From contig JAUIAP010000003.1 of assembly GCA_030425205.1 (NCBI GenBank), positions 62,001 through 126,000 on the forward strand: a stretch of DNA of 64,000 bases, in the 5' to 3' direction. The DNA comes from Anaerolineae bacterium (GTDB taxonomy: Bacteria > Chloroflexota > Anaerolineae > Promineifilales > Promineifilaceae). Below are positions 45,178 through 54,216 of this stretch, one piece after another (within the stretch, counting starts at the first letter, position 1; each line of letters opens with the position of its first letter). The notes beneath the pieces are model-generated. The model was given only the letters and a program-made list of their open reading frames with translations. It did not search any database and was not told the origin of the DNA. The position numbers were made by a program, and so were the translations under genes.

Positions 45178-46353
45178 ATGATTATTCAAAACGAAAAACA
45201 GTTTATTGCCCCCACATACACGCGCCCCGACATCGTCTTTTCTCATGGATCGGGTGTGTATCTCTATGACACCGACGGCAAGCAGTATCTCGACTTTTGC
45301 GCCGGCATCGCCGTCAACGCATTGGGACATAGCGATCCCGATTGGGTGGCTGCGGTCAGTGAACAGGCGGGATTATTGACGCACGTCAGCAATTTGTATC
45401 ACACCGCCCCCGCTGTTGAATTGGCAGAACGCTTGGTCACGGCATCGTTTGCCGACAAGGTTTATTTTGCTAACTCGGGAGCAGAATCGAATGAAGGGGC
45501 GATCAAATTTGCCCGTAAATATCAACGGATGCACGGTCGTGAAGGCAAGACGACGATTGTCAGCTTTAGCGGCGCCTTTCATGGGCGCACGATGGGTGCG
45601 TTAGCCGTCACACCACGTGAGAAATATCAAGCCTACTTTCGTCCGCTGATGCCTGATGTGCGGGTAGGGGAATTTAATGATTTAGAATCGGCCGAAAATG
45701 TCATCACATCAGACACAGCCGCTGTCATCGTTGAACCCGTGCAGGGGGAGGGTGGCATTCGTCCCGCTACGCAAGCATTTTTGCAGCGCGTGCGTGAACT
45801 GTGTGATCTGCATGATGTTTTGCTGATCTTCGATGAGGTGCAGTGCGGGTTGGGCCGCACGGGCTATCTGTTTGCCCATGAAGCGTTTGGTGTTGCGCCC
45901 GATCTGTTGACGTTGGCAAAACCGTTGGCGGGCGGCTTGCCCATTGGAGCAGTTCTGATGACCGACGCGGTGGCCGCGACCATTCAGCCCGGCGATCATG
46001 CCAGCACATTTGCTGGAGGGCCGCTGGTTGCCCGTGCCGCACAGGTCGTTTTCGATAGAGTTAGCGATCCCGCCATGTTGGCACACATCCGTGATATGGG
46101 TGAACATCTGCACGAACAGCTTGAAGGCAAGCTGCCCCAAGATAAGGTCGTTGAGATTCGCGGGATGGGCTTGATGATTGGGGTAGAGCTGACCGTTCCC
46201 GTCGCGCCATTGGTTCCACAGATGGCTGAACAAGGATTATTGACGGTGGGTGCGGGTGAAAAAGTTTTGCGCCTTGTTCCACCGCTGATTATCGACAAAG
46301 ATGATGTGGAACAAGCCACCGACATCATCGCATCGGTCTTGGAGGCGGCATGA
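45178..46353 (+). CDS. argD: Acetylornithine aminotransferase
   Basis: This is a PLP-dependent class III aminotransferase that converts N-acetylglutamate semialdehyde to N-acetylornithine with glutamate. It has 391 residues. The PLP contacts include NSGAESNEGAIKFARKY, the Asp in LLIFDEVQCGLGRTGYLF, and the Schiff-base Lys in LLTLAKPLAGGLPIGAVL. THVSNLYHTAPAVELAERL is typical of ArgD. The last four bases overlap the start of the N-acetylglutamate synthase gene. Confidence 0.97.
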   Translation: MIIQNEKQFIAPTYTRPDIVFSHGSGVYLYDTDGKQYLDFCAGIAVNALGHSDPDWVAAVSEQAGLLTHVSNLYHTAPAVELAERLVTASFADKVYFANSGAESNEGAIKFARKYQRMHGREGKTTIVSFSGAFHGRTMGALAVTPREKYQAYFRPLMPDVRVGEFNDLESAENVITSDTAAVIVEPVQGEGGIRPATQAFLQRVRELCDLHDVLLIFDEVQCGLGRTGYLFAHEAFGVAPDLLTLAKPLAGGLPIGAVLMTDAVAATIQPGDHASTFAGGPLVARAAQVVFDRVSDPAMLAHIRDMGEHLHEQLEGKLPQDKVVEIRGMGLMIGVELTVPVAPLVPQMAEQGLLTVGAGEKVLRLVPPLIIDKDDVEQATDIIASVLEAA

Positions 46354-46868
46354 GCGGACGATATGCCATTCGAATGGCTGGAGAGGCAACCACGCTAGAG
46401 CGAGAGATCGAGATTCGTTCAGCAACGCTCGCTGATGTACCTGCGATTGCCGAATTGGTTGCACAGTTTGTTGTGACGGGTGATCTGCTCCCCCGATCAA
46501 GTGAGTCGATCCAGTTGACCATTAATGATTGGGTTGTCGGAATTCTTGATGGGGAGATGGTAGGGATCGGCTCGCTATTGGTTTACACGCCCGTGTTGGC
46601 AGAGGTGCGTTCACTGGCGGTTTTGGGCAAGGCGCAGGGGACGGGAATCGGCCGAAATATCGTCACCACGCTCATTGAAATGGGCAAATCCCGCCAAATC
46701 CCGACACTCTTCGCCCTTACACGCGCCGTCCGCTTCTTTGAGAAGCTCGGTTTCACCGTCACCGACAAAGAAAATTTTCCAGAAAAAATTTGGCATGCCT
46801 GCCGACTCTGTCCAATTCAGGATAATTGTGATGAGATCGCGGTCGTTTTGCCATTGGAGGCGACATGA
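46350..46868 (+). CDS. argA: N-acetylglutamate synthase-like GNAT (ArgA type)
   Basis: This 172-residue GNAT is of the short ArgA/YokL group, which acetylates glutamate, the first step of arginine synthesis. The A motif is VRSLAVLGKAQGTGIGRNIV. The diagnostic C-terminus is WHACRLCPIQDNCDEIAVV, with the paired Cys and final Asp-Glu of amino-acid N-acetyltransferases. It lacks the kinase-like domain of classical ArgA. It overlaps argD by 4 bases and the next GNAT gene by 4 bases, so the three are translationally coupled. Confidence 0.88.
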   Translation: MSGRYAIRMAGEATTLEREIEIRSATLADVPAIAELVAQFVVTGDLLPRSSESIQLTINDWVVGILDGEMVGIGSLLVYTPVLAEVRSLAVLGKAQGTGIGRNIVTTLIEMGKSRQIPTLFALTRAVRFFEKLGFTVTDKENFPEKIWHACRLCPIQDNCDEIAVVLPLEAT

Positions 46869-47287
46869 ATATTCGCCCATTTCACAGCGCAGATACAGAG
46901 GCCGTTGTCAACCTGTGGGTCGCGTGCGGTCTGGTTAAGCCGTGGAATGATCCCTATCTCGATATTGAGCTTAAACAGCGGGTTGCACCCGAACTGTTTC
47001 TTGTGGGCGAGGTCAATGAGCAACTGGTCGCCACAGCGATGGGTGGCTATGAGGGTCATCGTGGCTGGGTGAACTATCTCGCTGTCGCCCCCGACCTGCA
47101 AGGTGGTGGCTATGGTCGACAAATGATGCGCGCGCTGGAGCGACGGCTAATTGCACGCGGTTGCCCCAAGCTCAATCTACAAATTCGTACAAACAACATA
47201 GACGTGATCGCATTTTATGAAGCGATTGGCTATAAGCAGGATGATGTCGTCTCAATGGGCAAGCGGCTCATTTCGGACGATTCGTAA
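46865..47287 (+). CDS. GNAT acetyltransferase, YpeA type
   Basis: This 140-residue acetyltransferase begins MNIRPFHSADTEAVVNLW. The A motif is NYLAVAPDLQGGGYGRQMM, and the B motif includes NNIDVIAFYEAIGYKQDD, which is the YpeA pattern. The substrate of YpeA is not known. It follows the argA-like gene with a 4-base overlap and precedes argG by 79 bases. It is the third GNAT gene in this cluster. Confidence 0.9.
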   Translation: MNIRPFHSADTEAVVNLWVACGLVKPWNDPYLDIELKQRVAPELFLVGEVNEQLVATAMGGYEGHRGWVNYLAVAPDLQGGGYGRQMMRALERRLIARGCPKLNLQIRTNNIDVIAFYEAIGYKQDDVVSMGKRLISDDS

Positions 47288-47366
47288 AAACACGAACAAA
47301 AATAGAAATTTGCGTTAATTCGGCAAGCTGCGTAATTAGCGTTCCTATCAAAAACAAGAGGAAAAC

Positions 47367-48632
47367 ATGTCAAAAAAGGATATTAAAAAAGTTGTTCTCG
47401 CCTACTCTGGCGGGTTGGATACATCGGTGATCGTGCCATGGTTGAAGGAAAACTATGGATGCGAAGTGATCTGTTTCTGCGCCAATTTAGGGCAGGGGGA
47501 TTTTGAGCTAGAGGGTTTGGAGGAAAAAGGGATTGCCAGCGGTGCCAGCAAAGTGATCATCAAAGATTTGCGCGAGGAGTTTGCGGCCGATTTTCTCTTC
47601 CCAATGTTGCAATCGGGCGCGATTTATGAGAAGCAATATCTGCTCGGCACGTCAATTGCACGCCCCCTAATCGCGCAGCATTTGGTGATGATTGCCGAAG
47701 AAGAAGGGGCGGATGCAATTTCGCACGGAGCGACAGGCAAGGGCAATGACCAGGTGCGCTTTGAACTGACGGTGAAGGCGCTCAACCCAACACTCAAAGT
47801 GGTTGCACCGTGGCGCGAGTGGGAGATTCGCAGCCGTGAAGATGCGATTGATTATGCCAAAAAGCACAACGTCCCGATCACGCATACGAAAAAGTCGATT
47901 TACAGCCGCGATGCTAACCTATGGCATCTATCGCACGAGGGCGGCATCTTGGAAGACCCAATCAATGAGCCAGAAGAGGCGATGTTCCAACTGACCGTCT
48001 CACCAGAAGCTGCACCAGATGAAGCAGAGTATGTCAAGATCGATTTTGAAGATGGAATTCCAAAGATGGTCAACGATGTCGCATTGAGTCCCGCCAATTT
48101 GATTATGAAGCTGAACGAGATTGGCGCACGCAATGCAATCGGCCGAATTGATCTCGTCGAAAACCGTTTGGTCGGCATGAAGTCGCACGGTGTCTATGAA
48201 ACACCGGGTGGCACATTGCTCTATGACGCGCATCGTGAACTCGAATCGCTCTGCCTTGACCGCGACACGCTCCACTTCAAAGAGATGATGGGTGTGCGCT
48301 ATGCAGAGCTTGTCTACTTTGGCAAGTGGTTCCATGCGTTGCGCGAGGCGATGCAGGCATTTGTCACGACGACACAGGTCGATTTAACCGGCTGGGTCAA
48401 ATTTAAACTGTATAAGGGTAACGTCATCGTTGCGGGTCGCTATAGCCCCAGCAGCTTGTATCGTGAGGATTTTGCGACCTTTGGTAAAGAAGATGTCTAT
48501 GACCAAAGCGACGCGGAAGGGTTTATCAACCTGTTTGGCTTGCAGATGAAAGTGCGTGCGATGCAAGAGATCAGCGGTGGTGGACGCACCCGTTACGCTG
48601 CGCCTGACTACTCTGTTTTTAAGCGTGATTAA
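47367..48632 (+). CDS. argG: Argininosuccinate synthase
   Basis: The enzyme joins citrulline and aspartate with ATP to argininosuccinate, the seventh step of arginine synthesis. It has 421 residues. The PP-loop is [18 protein letters not shown] near 9-26. Further family blocks are [31 protein letters not shown] and [29 protein letters not shown] precedes the ATG. It is the last gene of the cluster. argF, argH and an argJ or argE gene are not in the window. A strong terminator follows about 200 bases later. Confidence 0.98.
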   Translation: MSKKDIKKVVLAYSGGLDTSVIVPWLKENYGCEVICFCANLGQGDFELEGLEEKGIASGASKVIIKDLREEFAADFLFPMLQSGAIYEKQYLLGTSIARPLIAQHLVMIAEEEGADAISHGATGKGNDQVRFELTVKALNPTLKVVAPWREWEIRSREDAIDYAKKHNVPITHTKKSIYSRDANLWHLSHEGGILEDPINEPEEAMFQLTVSPEAAPDEAEYVKIDFEDGIPKMVNDVALSPANLIMKLNEIGARNAIGRIDLVENRLVGMKSHGVYETPGGTLLYDAHRELESLCLDRDTLHFKEMMGVRYAELVYFGKWFHALREAMQAFVTTTQVDLTGWVKFKLYKGNVIVAGRYSPSSLYREDFATFGKEDVYDQSDAEGFINLFGLQMKVRAMQEISGGGRTRYAAPDYSVFKRD

Positions 48633-48696
48633 ACGGCAATCAGAGAGCGGAGTTCAATGATTTATTGGTGTCTTTAGGTTTTTGCCGCTTAGGTAA

Positions 48697-48751
48697 GTGG
48701 TGCGTGATGCGTGGTGCGTACTCTGATCACGCACCACGCATCACGCACCAC
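48697..48751. repeat. Perfect 23-pair hairpin of GTGCGTG heptamers
   Basis: GTGGTGCGTGATGCGTGGTG plus CGT faces its exact complement around ACTCTGATC. The arms are built of 7-base units (GTGCGTG, ATGCGTG, GTGCGT), as in the TTGCGTA hairpins elsewhere but with another sequence. It lies after argG. Confidence 0.88.
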
Positions 48752-48829
48752 GACTTATCAAGTAGCGAAAACTCCGTGACACTAACACAATTTCCCTGCC
48801 AGAGTTATACAGAAGAATAACCTTCATAG

Positions 48830-48862
48830 ACCGAGTTTCTTGCTGAAACTCGGTTTGTGTTT
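48830..48862 (+). terminator. Intrinsic terminator after argG
   Basis: ACCGAGTTTC-TTGCT-GAAACTCGGT is a perfect 10-pair stem followed by TTGTGTTT. Confidence 0.85.
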
Positions 48863-48875
48863 CAGGTGTATTCAA

Positions 48876-48902
48876 TTGAGTTCTAGCTGAGTGTAATTGA
48901 GT
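48876..48902. promoter_or_regulatory. Phased TTGAGT array G
   Basis: TTGAGT at 48876, CTGAGT at 48887 and TTGAGT at 48897 have spacings of 11 and 10. It lies 77 bases before the hydrolase gene and 12.7 kb from parA, the most distant array in the window. Confidence 0.65.
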
Positions 48903-48978
48903 TCAATACAATAAGTAATGTGCAAATATGACGCAAGGTGTCATTTGATCGGCCGAATTCAGGCTAGAATGAGTTGTT

Positions 48979-50706
48979 ATGATGCAACGTGATAAAAAAT
49001 TCTTCGGTTTTGGAATTGGAATTGGTTGGACAGCACTCTATTTGGCACGGCGGCAACTGCTGGCACGCCTGCTGAACCTGCCACCAGTCGAGTGCGGTGT
49101 CACCGTCGAACGTGGAATCGAAATTGTGATGGCTGATGGGGTGAAGTTGGTTCACGATCATTATCGGCCGAAAACCACCAAACCGCTTCCCACTATCTTG
49201 ATCCGCACCCCTTACTTCCGTAGCAATCTCTACACGCGCCTATTTAACACGTGGGTCGCCAATCGTTTTGCCGAACGTGAATATCACGTCATTTGGCAAG
49301 ATTGTCGTGGGCGTGGGGACAGTGACGGCACGTTCGAGCCATATATCGATGAGGCGGAGGATGGGCGTGCGACGATAGAATGGATCAGTAAGCAAAGCTG
49401 GTCAGATGGTCAAGTTGGTATGTTTGGCCAGAGCTACGTGGGGTATGTACAGTGGGCCGCCGCGTCAACGCAACCATCTGCGCTCAAGGCATTGGTGCCG
49501 ATCATCACGCAATCTCAGCTGGGACGGATGACGGAACATGCCTATGACCTCGATCTGTTGATGCGCTGGCTGGTCGTGCTGGATGCGATGGAAAACGAAG
49601 ATTTATCGCCAATTGAAGTGGCGCGACGCTCAGGCATTGACGTGCAGCGGCAAAATGCGCTGCTGCAACCGGGCTTTGAAATGCTGCCACTTTCAAAGGC
49701 GGATGAGGCGATTTTCGGCCGACCCAACCCAACCTATCGGAACTTTATCGAGCGGTTGAACAATGAAGAATTCTGGGACAGCATCGATCATCGTGACATT
49801 GTGGCGACCGCGCCCTCCGCACACTTTATGGGCGGTTGGTACGATCTGTTTATTGACGGGCAGTTAAATGACTACGAGATGCAGCGTGATGCGGGACTCA
49901 ATCCATATTTGACTGTTGGCCCCTATCATCATCTCGACCGTCAAAATCAGGTCGATGTGTTGGGGCCGAGTTTGCGCTGGTTCGATTACCAAATGAAGGG
50001 GATCGACCGACGACGCAAGCTGCCCGTGCGACTTTTTGTGATGGGCGCAAATGAGTGGCGCGACTATGCGAGCTTTCCGCCGCAAAGCGAGCCAACACTC
50101 TTCTACTTGCAGGGCAATGGTTTTATCGGCGGCGCGTTGCAACAGAATCCGCCCTTACCCCAACAGAAACCATCCACCTATCGTTACGATCCCTATCATC
50201 CAACGCCGAATGTTGGCGGGGCGTTGCTTTCATTGCAAGCGGGCGCAATTGACAACCGAGAGCTTGAGGCGCGCGATGACGTGTTGATCTTCACGACGCT
50301 GCCGTTGGTTCAAGATATTGAGATGATCGGTCGGGCGCGCTTGGTGTTATATGTCAAGAGTTCGGCCGAAAGTGCAGACTTTTTCGGCCGAATCACCGTC
50401 GTCAAACCGGATGGTAAATCGCTCAATTTATCTGACGCGCTCTATCGCCTGAAACCCGGACGTGGCGAGCTCCAACCCGATGGTTCCATTTGCATCTCCT
50501 TCGATCTCTCGCCGACCGCCTATCGGTTTGCGGCAGGTGAACGAATTCGCCTTCAGGTCAGCAGCGGCGCTCACCCACGCTACTCGCGCAATCCCGGCGT
50601 TGATACAGACTTGACTTATGCAGGGGATCTGATTGCGTCTGAACAGACGATCTGGCATGATCAGGTTCATCCGTCGCGGTTGATTTTGCCTGTGACGACA
50701 GCATAA
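48979..50706 (+). CDS. CocE/NonD-family serine hydrolase (X-Pro dipeptidyl-peptidase type)
   Basis: This 575-residue alpha/beta hydrolase with a C-terminal jelly-roll domain belongs to the S15/CocE family. The nucleophile Ser is in [17 protein letters not shown], the oxyanion region near [18 protein letters not shown], the acid probably in [16 protein letters not shown], and the His in [12 protein letters not shown]. The C-terminal domain ([18 protein letters not shown]) is PepX_C-like. A short hydrophobic helix ([15 protein letters not shown]) at the N-terminus may anchor it to the membrane. Substrates of such enzymes range from esters to acylamides and cannot be told here. Confidence 0.93.
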   Translation: MMQRDKKFFGFGIGIGWTALYLARRQLLARLLNLPPVECGVTVERGIEIVMADGVKLVHDHYRPKTTKPLPTILIRTPYFRSNLYTRLFNTWVANRFAEREYHVIWQDCRGRGDSDGTFEPYIDEAEDGRATIEWISKQSWSDGQVGMFGQSYVGYVQWAAASTQPSALKALVPIITQSQLGRMTEHAYDLDLLMRWLVVLDAMENEDLSPIEVARRSGIDVQRQNALLQPGFEMLPLSKADEAIFGRPNPTYRNFIERLNNEEFWDSIDHRDIVATAPSAHFMGGWYDLFIDGQLNDYEMQRDAGLNPYLTVGPYHHLDRQNQVDVLGPSLRWFDYQMKGIDRRRKLPVRLFVMGANEWRDYASFPPQSEPTLFYLQGNGFIGGALQQNPPLPQQKPSTYRYDPYHPTPNVGGALLSLQAGAIDNRELEARDDVLIFTTLPLVQDIEMIGRARLVLYVKSSAESADFFGRITVVKPDGKSLNLSDALYRLKPGRGELQPDGSICISFDLSPTAYRFAAGERIRLQVSSGAHPRYSRNPGVDTDLTYAGDLIASEQTIWHDQVHPSRLILPVTTA

Positions 50707-50728
50707 TAGGACGAAATCGGAGGGTGTT

Positions 50729-51676
50729 ATGAATCTTCAAGAAATCTATCAAGATTTACGCGCGGAAGCAGAGAAAGTGATCGTTGGCTTGGATGAGCCA
50801 TTTGAGCTGTTGGTCATTGCGCTGTTGACTGGTGGACATGTTCTACTCGAAGGTGTTCCCGGAACGGCAAAGACGTTGATGGCGAAGACGCTGGCGCGTG
50901 TGGTTGATACAGATTTCGGCCGAATTCAGTTCACGCCCGACTTGATGCCCTCCGACATTCTCGGCACAAGCGTTTTCGATATTGCCACAGGCAAATTTTA
51001 TCTGAAGAAGGGGCCAATCTTCACACAAATTGCGTTGGCTGATGAAATCAACCGCGCCCCTGCAAAGACGCAATCCGCCATGCTAGAGGCAATGGAGGAA
51101 AAGCAGATCAACCTCGATGGCGAACGCTATCCGCTTGGCCCGCCTTTCATGGTCATCGCGACGCAAAATCCCATTGAGTATGAAGGAACCTATCCGCTCC
51201 CCGAGGCGCAACTAGATCGCTTTTTATTTAAGGTAATCGTGCCGTATTCGTCCCAAGAGACGGAGATGGAAGTGTTGCGACGCTATCATCGCGGGTTTTC
51301 GGCGATTGATTTGGATGCGGCGGGATTACAGAAAGTGGTTTCGGCCGAAACGATCGCGCAAGCTCGCACCACCATCAATAACATCACCGTTGAAGATGGC
51401 ATCATTCGTTATATCACGGACATTGTGCGGGGGAGTCGGGAATCGGCCGATTTGCTGCTCGGCGCGAGCACCCGCGCAGCCACCCACATCCTCCTCGCCA
51501 GCAAAACGACCGCCGCTCTACAAGGCCGCGACTATGTTACCCCTGACGATGTTAAATTCATCGTCCCCCCCGTCTTCCGCCACCGCCTTATCCTCAAACC
51601 CGAAGCTGAAATCGAAGGACTGAACGCCGATGCAGTTATTCGCCGACTGCTCGCACAAATTGATGTGCCTCGTTAG
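50729..51676 (+). CDS. MoxR-family AAA+ ATPase
   Basis: This 315-residue chaperone-type ATPase has Walker [18 protein letters not shown] near 38-54, Walker [21 protein letters not shown], sensor 1 [20 protein letters not shown] and the lid domain ([18 protein letters not shown]). MoxR proteins usually mature metalloenzymes or complexes with a VWA partner and a DUF58 protein, but neither is adjacent here. A GGAGGG ribosome-binding site lies ahead of the ATG. The gene follows the hydrolase gene by 22 bases, which suggests co-transcription. Confidence 0.95.
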   Translation: MNLQEIYQDLRAEAEKVIVGLDEPFELLVIALLTGGHVLLEGVPGTAKTLMAKTLARVVDTDFGRIQFTPDLMPSDILGTSVFDIATGKFYLKKGPIFTQIALADEINRAPAKTQSAMLEAMEEKQINLDGERYPLGPPFMVIATQNPIEYEGTYPLPEAQLDRFLFKVIVPYSSQETEMEVLRRYHRGFSAIDLDAAGLQKVVSAETIAQARTTINNITVEDGIIRYITDIVRGSRESADLLLGASTRAATHILLASKTTAALQGRDYVTPDDVKFIVPPVFRHRLILKPEAEIEGLNADAVIRRLLAQIDVPR

Positions 51677-51740
51677 ATAATCTAATCCATCTTTCGGTAT
51701 AATCCAGCGCGGTAAAACAGAAAACTATTCGGGAGCAGCA

Positions 51741-53834
51741 ATGAACTTAGTGACGCTTGCGACGTGTAATTTGAATCAGTGGGCGATGGACTTTGATGGC
51801 AATCTGGGGCGGATTGTCGAATCGATTGAGGTGGCGAAAGGCAAGGGCGCAAAATATCGATTGGGACCAGAGTTGGAGATTCCCGGCTATGGATGTCAAG
51901 ACCACTTTTATGAAGGGGATACAACGCGCCATTCTTGGGAATGTTTGGCCGAGATTATCAAGAGCGGGGTGACGAACGGCATCTTGTGTGATGTCGGAAT
52001 GCCCGTGATTCATCGCAGCGTGCGCTACAACTGTCGCGTCCTGTTATTGGATGGGCAGGTGTTGCTGATTCGGCCGAAAAAGTGGCTCGCCAACGACGGT
52101 AACTACCGCGAAATGCGTTACTTCGTCCCGTGGACAAAACACCTGCAAACAGAAGAACACGCACTCCCGCGCACCATTCAGAACTTGACCGGACAGATCA
52201 GCGTGCCAATCGGTGATGCCGCCATCTCGACCCGCGACACGACGGTGACGAGCGAAATTTGCGAGGAACTGTTCACGCCTCAAGCAAGCCATATTGCCTA
52301 TAGCCTCAACGGAATCGAAATTATCGGCAACAGCAGCGGCTCACACCACCAACTGCGCAAGCTCCACAAGCGCATCGACCTAATCATCAACGCAACGGCA
52401 AAAAATGGTGGCATCTATTTGTATGCCAATCAGCAGGGCTGTGATGGTGGACGACTCTATTTCGATGGGTGCGCGTTGATTGCGATGAACGGTGAACTGA
52501 TCGCGCAAGGGACGCAATTTTCGCCGCACGATGTTGAAGTCGTGACGGCAACCGTTGATTTGGAAGAGGTGCGCTCGCTGCGAACGGGGTTTGTCAGCCG
52601 AATGCACCAAGCGAGTCAGGTGGAGCAGGTTCCGCGCATTTTTGCCGATTTTGAGATGACGCACACGGATGACGATGCGGATGATCCGATCAACCGTCCC
52701 ATCGAAATCCGCTATCATACGCCACAAGAAGAGATCGCGTTTGGGCCAGCGAACTGGCTCTGGGACTATCTGCGGCGATCCGGCGCAGGTGGCTACTTTT
52801 TGCCCTTGAGCGGTGGCGCGGATAGCTCATCGACGGCGACAGTCGTTGGATCGATGTGCCAGATTTTGGTCAAACAGGCTCAGGCAGGCAATCAACAGGT
52901 AATCGCTGATGTGCGACGTATTGTTGGGATTGCGGATTACGAATTAAACGATCCGCGTGATTTGGCGAATCGCATATTTGTCACCTGCTATATGGGGACG
53001 GAGAACAGTTCGGCCGAAACGCGCCGCCGCGCACGCAATCTCGCCGACCAAATCGGCGCACACCATCTCAACATCGAAATCGACGGCATGGTTGCCGCTA
53101 CTGTCAAAATGTTCACGACGTTGACGCGCAAAACGCCGCGTTTCAAAGTGCATGGTGGCACGAACAGCGAAAATCTTGCCCTACAAAACATTCAGGCACG
53201 CCTGCGCATGGTCTCCGCCTACTTCCTCGCGCAGTTGACCCCATGGGTGCGCGGCACAAACGGCTTTTTGCTTGTACTTGGCTCATCCAATGTCGATGAG
53301 GCATTGCGCGGCTACATGACAAAATATGATGCCAGCAGTGCAGACATCAACCCAATCGGCGGCTTGAGCAAGCACGATTTACGCAGCTTTTTGCGCTGGT
53401 CCATTGACAACTTGGGCTATACGGCGTTGGCAGATGTGGTGGATGCGGCACCGACGGCCGAGCTTGAACCGATCACGGAAACGTATACGCAAACAGACGA
53501 AGCAGATATGGGATTTTCCTATGATGAGTTGGGCATTTTCGGCCGATATCGCAAACTACATGCACTTGGCCCCGTCGCTATGTTTGAACGACTTGTCTAC
53601 GAATGGGATCATCTACCGCCGGCCGTCGTCGCCGACAAAGTCAAACGCTTCTTCCGCTATTACGCCATCAACCGCCACAAAATGACGACGCTCACGCCCA
53701 GCTATCACGCTGAAAACTATTCCCCCGACGACAACCGCTACGACCTGCGCCAATTTCTCTACAATACACGCTGGACGTGGCAGTTCAGAAAAATTGACGC
53801 ACTTGTTGCTAGAATCGAGCAGGAGCGTGTTTAG
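51741..53834 (+). CDS. nadE: Glutamine-hydrolysing NAD synthetase
   Basis: The last step of NAD synthesis, from nicotinic acid adenine dinucleotide and glutamine. This 697-residue protein is of the long, eukaryote-like form. The N-terminal nitrilase domain supplies Glu (PELEIPGYGCQDHF), Lys (LIRPKKWLANDGNYRE) and Cys (TVTSEICEELFTPQ). The C-terminal ATP-pyrophosphatase domain has the P-loop PLSGGADSSSTATVVGSM and GTNSENLALQNIQARLR. All key residues are present. GGGAGCAGC precedes the ATG. The last 4 bases overlap the 3' end of the opposite-strand gene. Confidence 0.97.
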   Translation: MNLVTLATCNLNQWAMDFDGNLGRIVESIEVAKGKGAKYRLGPELEIPGYGCQDHFYEGDTTRHSWECLAEIIKSGVTNGILCDVGMPVIHRSVRYNCRVLLLDGQVLLIRPKKWLANDGNYREMRYFVPWTKHLQTEEHALPRTIQNLTGQISVPIGDAAISTRDTTVTSEICEELFTPQASHIAYSLNGIEIIGNSSGSHHQLRKLHKRIDLIINATAKNGGIYLYANQQGCDGGRLYFDGCALIAMNGELIAQGTQFSPHDVEVVTATVDLEEVRSLRTGFVSRMHQASQVEQVPRIFADFEMTHTDDDADDPINRPIEIRYHTPQEEIAFGPANWLWDYLRRSGAGGYFLPLSGGADSSSTATVVGSMCQILVKQAQAGNQQVIADVRRIVGIADYELNDPRDLANRIFVTCYMGTENSSAETRRRARNLADQIGAHHLNIEIDGMVAATVKMFTTLTRKTPRFKVHGGTNSENLALQNIQARLRMVSAYFLAQLTPWVRGTNGFLLVLGSSNVDEALRGYMTKYDASSADINPIGGLSKHDLRSFLRWSIDNLGYTALADVVDAAPTAELEPITETYTQTDEADMGFSYDELGIFGRYRKLHALGPVAMFERLVYEWDHLPPAVVADKVKRFFRYYAINRHKMTTLTPSYHAENYSPDDNRYDLRQFLYNTRWTWQFRKIDALVARIEQERV

Positions 53835-54202
53835 CGGTTTTCTTGTTCTAAATCTTGCTTCCACTTCCATGTAGTATAGAAATAGACAATTGACAAAAGT
53901 AAAAATACAATGCCAAACACTGTTGTAAGACCAAAAGGATCACTACTCATTAATCCAAAGATGAAAAAGACAACACCACTTGCCCCAAAGAAAGTGGGAA
54001 AGAGATAGCTATTTTTCTTTTGTGCCATAATCGATTTGCGACTAGCCAAGATTTGTGCGTTTACTTGGCGTGCTTCCTCTTCACAAGTGAGAGAACACGC
54101 TAACGAATGACCGAGATCCACAGCGCACTCACGACAAACGCCTTTGTAGCACGCCTTGCAGACACCTACTGCATCTATATCGGGGTGGCGAAAACATTTC
54201 AT
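53831..54202 (-). CDS. Small membrane protein with B-box-like zinc finger
   Basis: From ATG 54202 (MKCFRHPDIDAVGVC) the product has 123 residues. The first 45 hold a B-box-like pattern: CFRHPD, GVCKACYKGVCRECA and LGHSLACSLTC, a Cys/His set for two zinc ions. Residues 65-110 contain two membrane helices, and the C-terminus is charged. GGAG lies upstream. Its function is unknown; similar proteins exist in several environmental phyla. Its 5' end is just outside the amylase gene, and both read leftward. Confidence 0.8.
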   Translation of the reverse strand: MKCFRHPDIDAVGVCKACYKGVCRECAVDLGHSLACSLTCEEEARQVNAQILASRKSIMAQKKNSYLFPTFFGASGVVFFIFGLMSSDPFGLTTVFGIVFLLLSIVYFYTTWKWKQDLEQENR

Positions 54203-54216
54203 CGCGCTATAAACTC

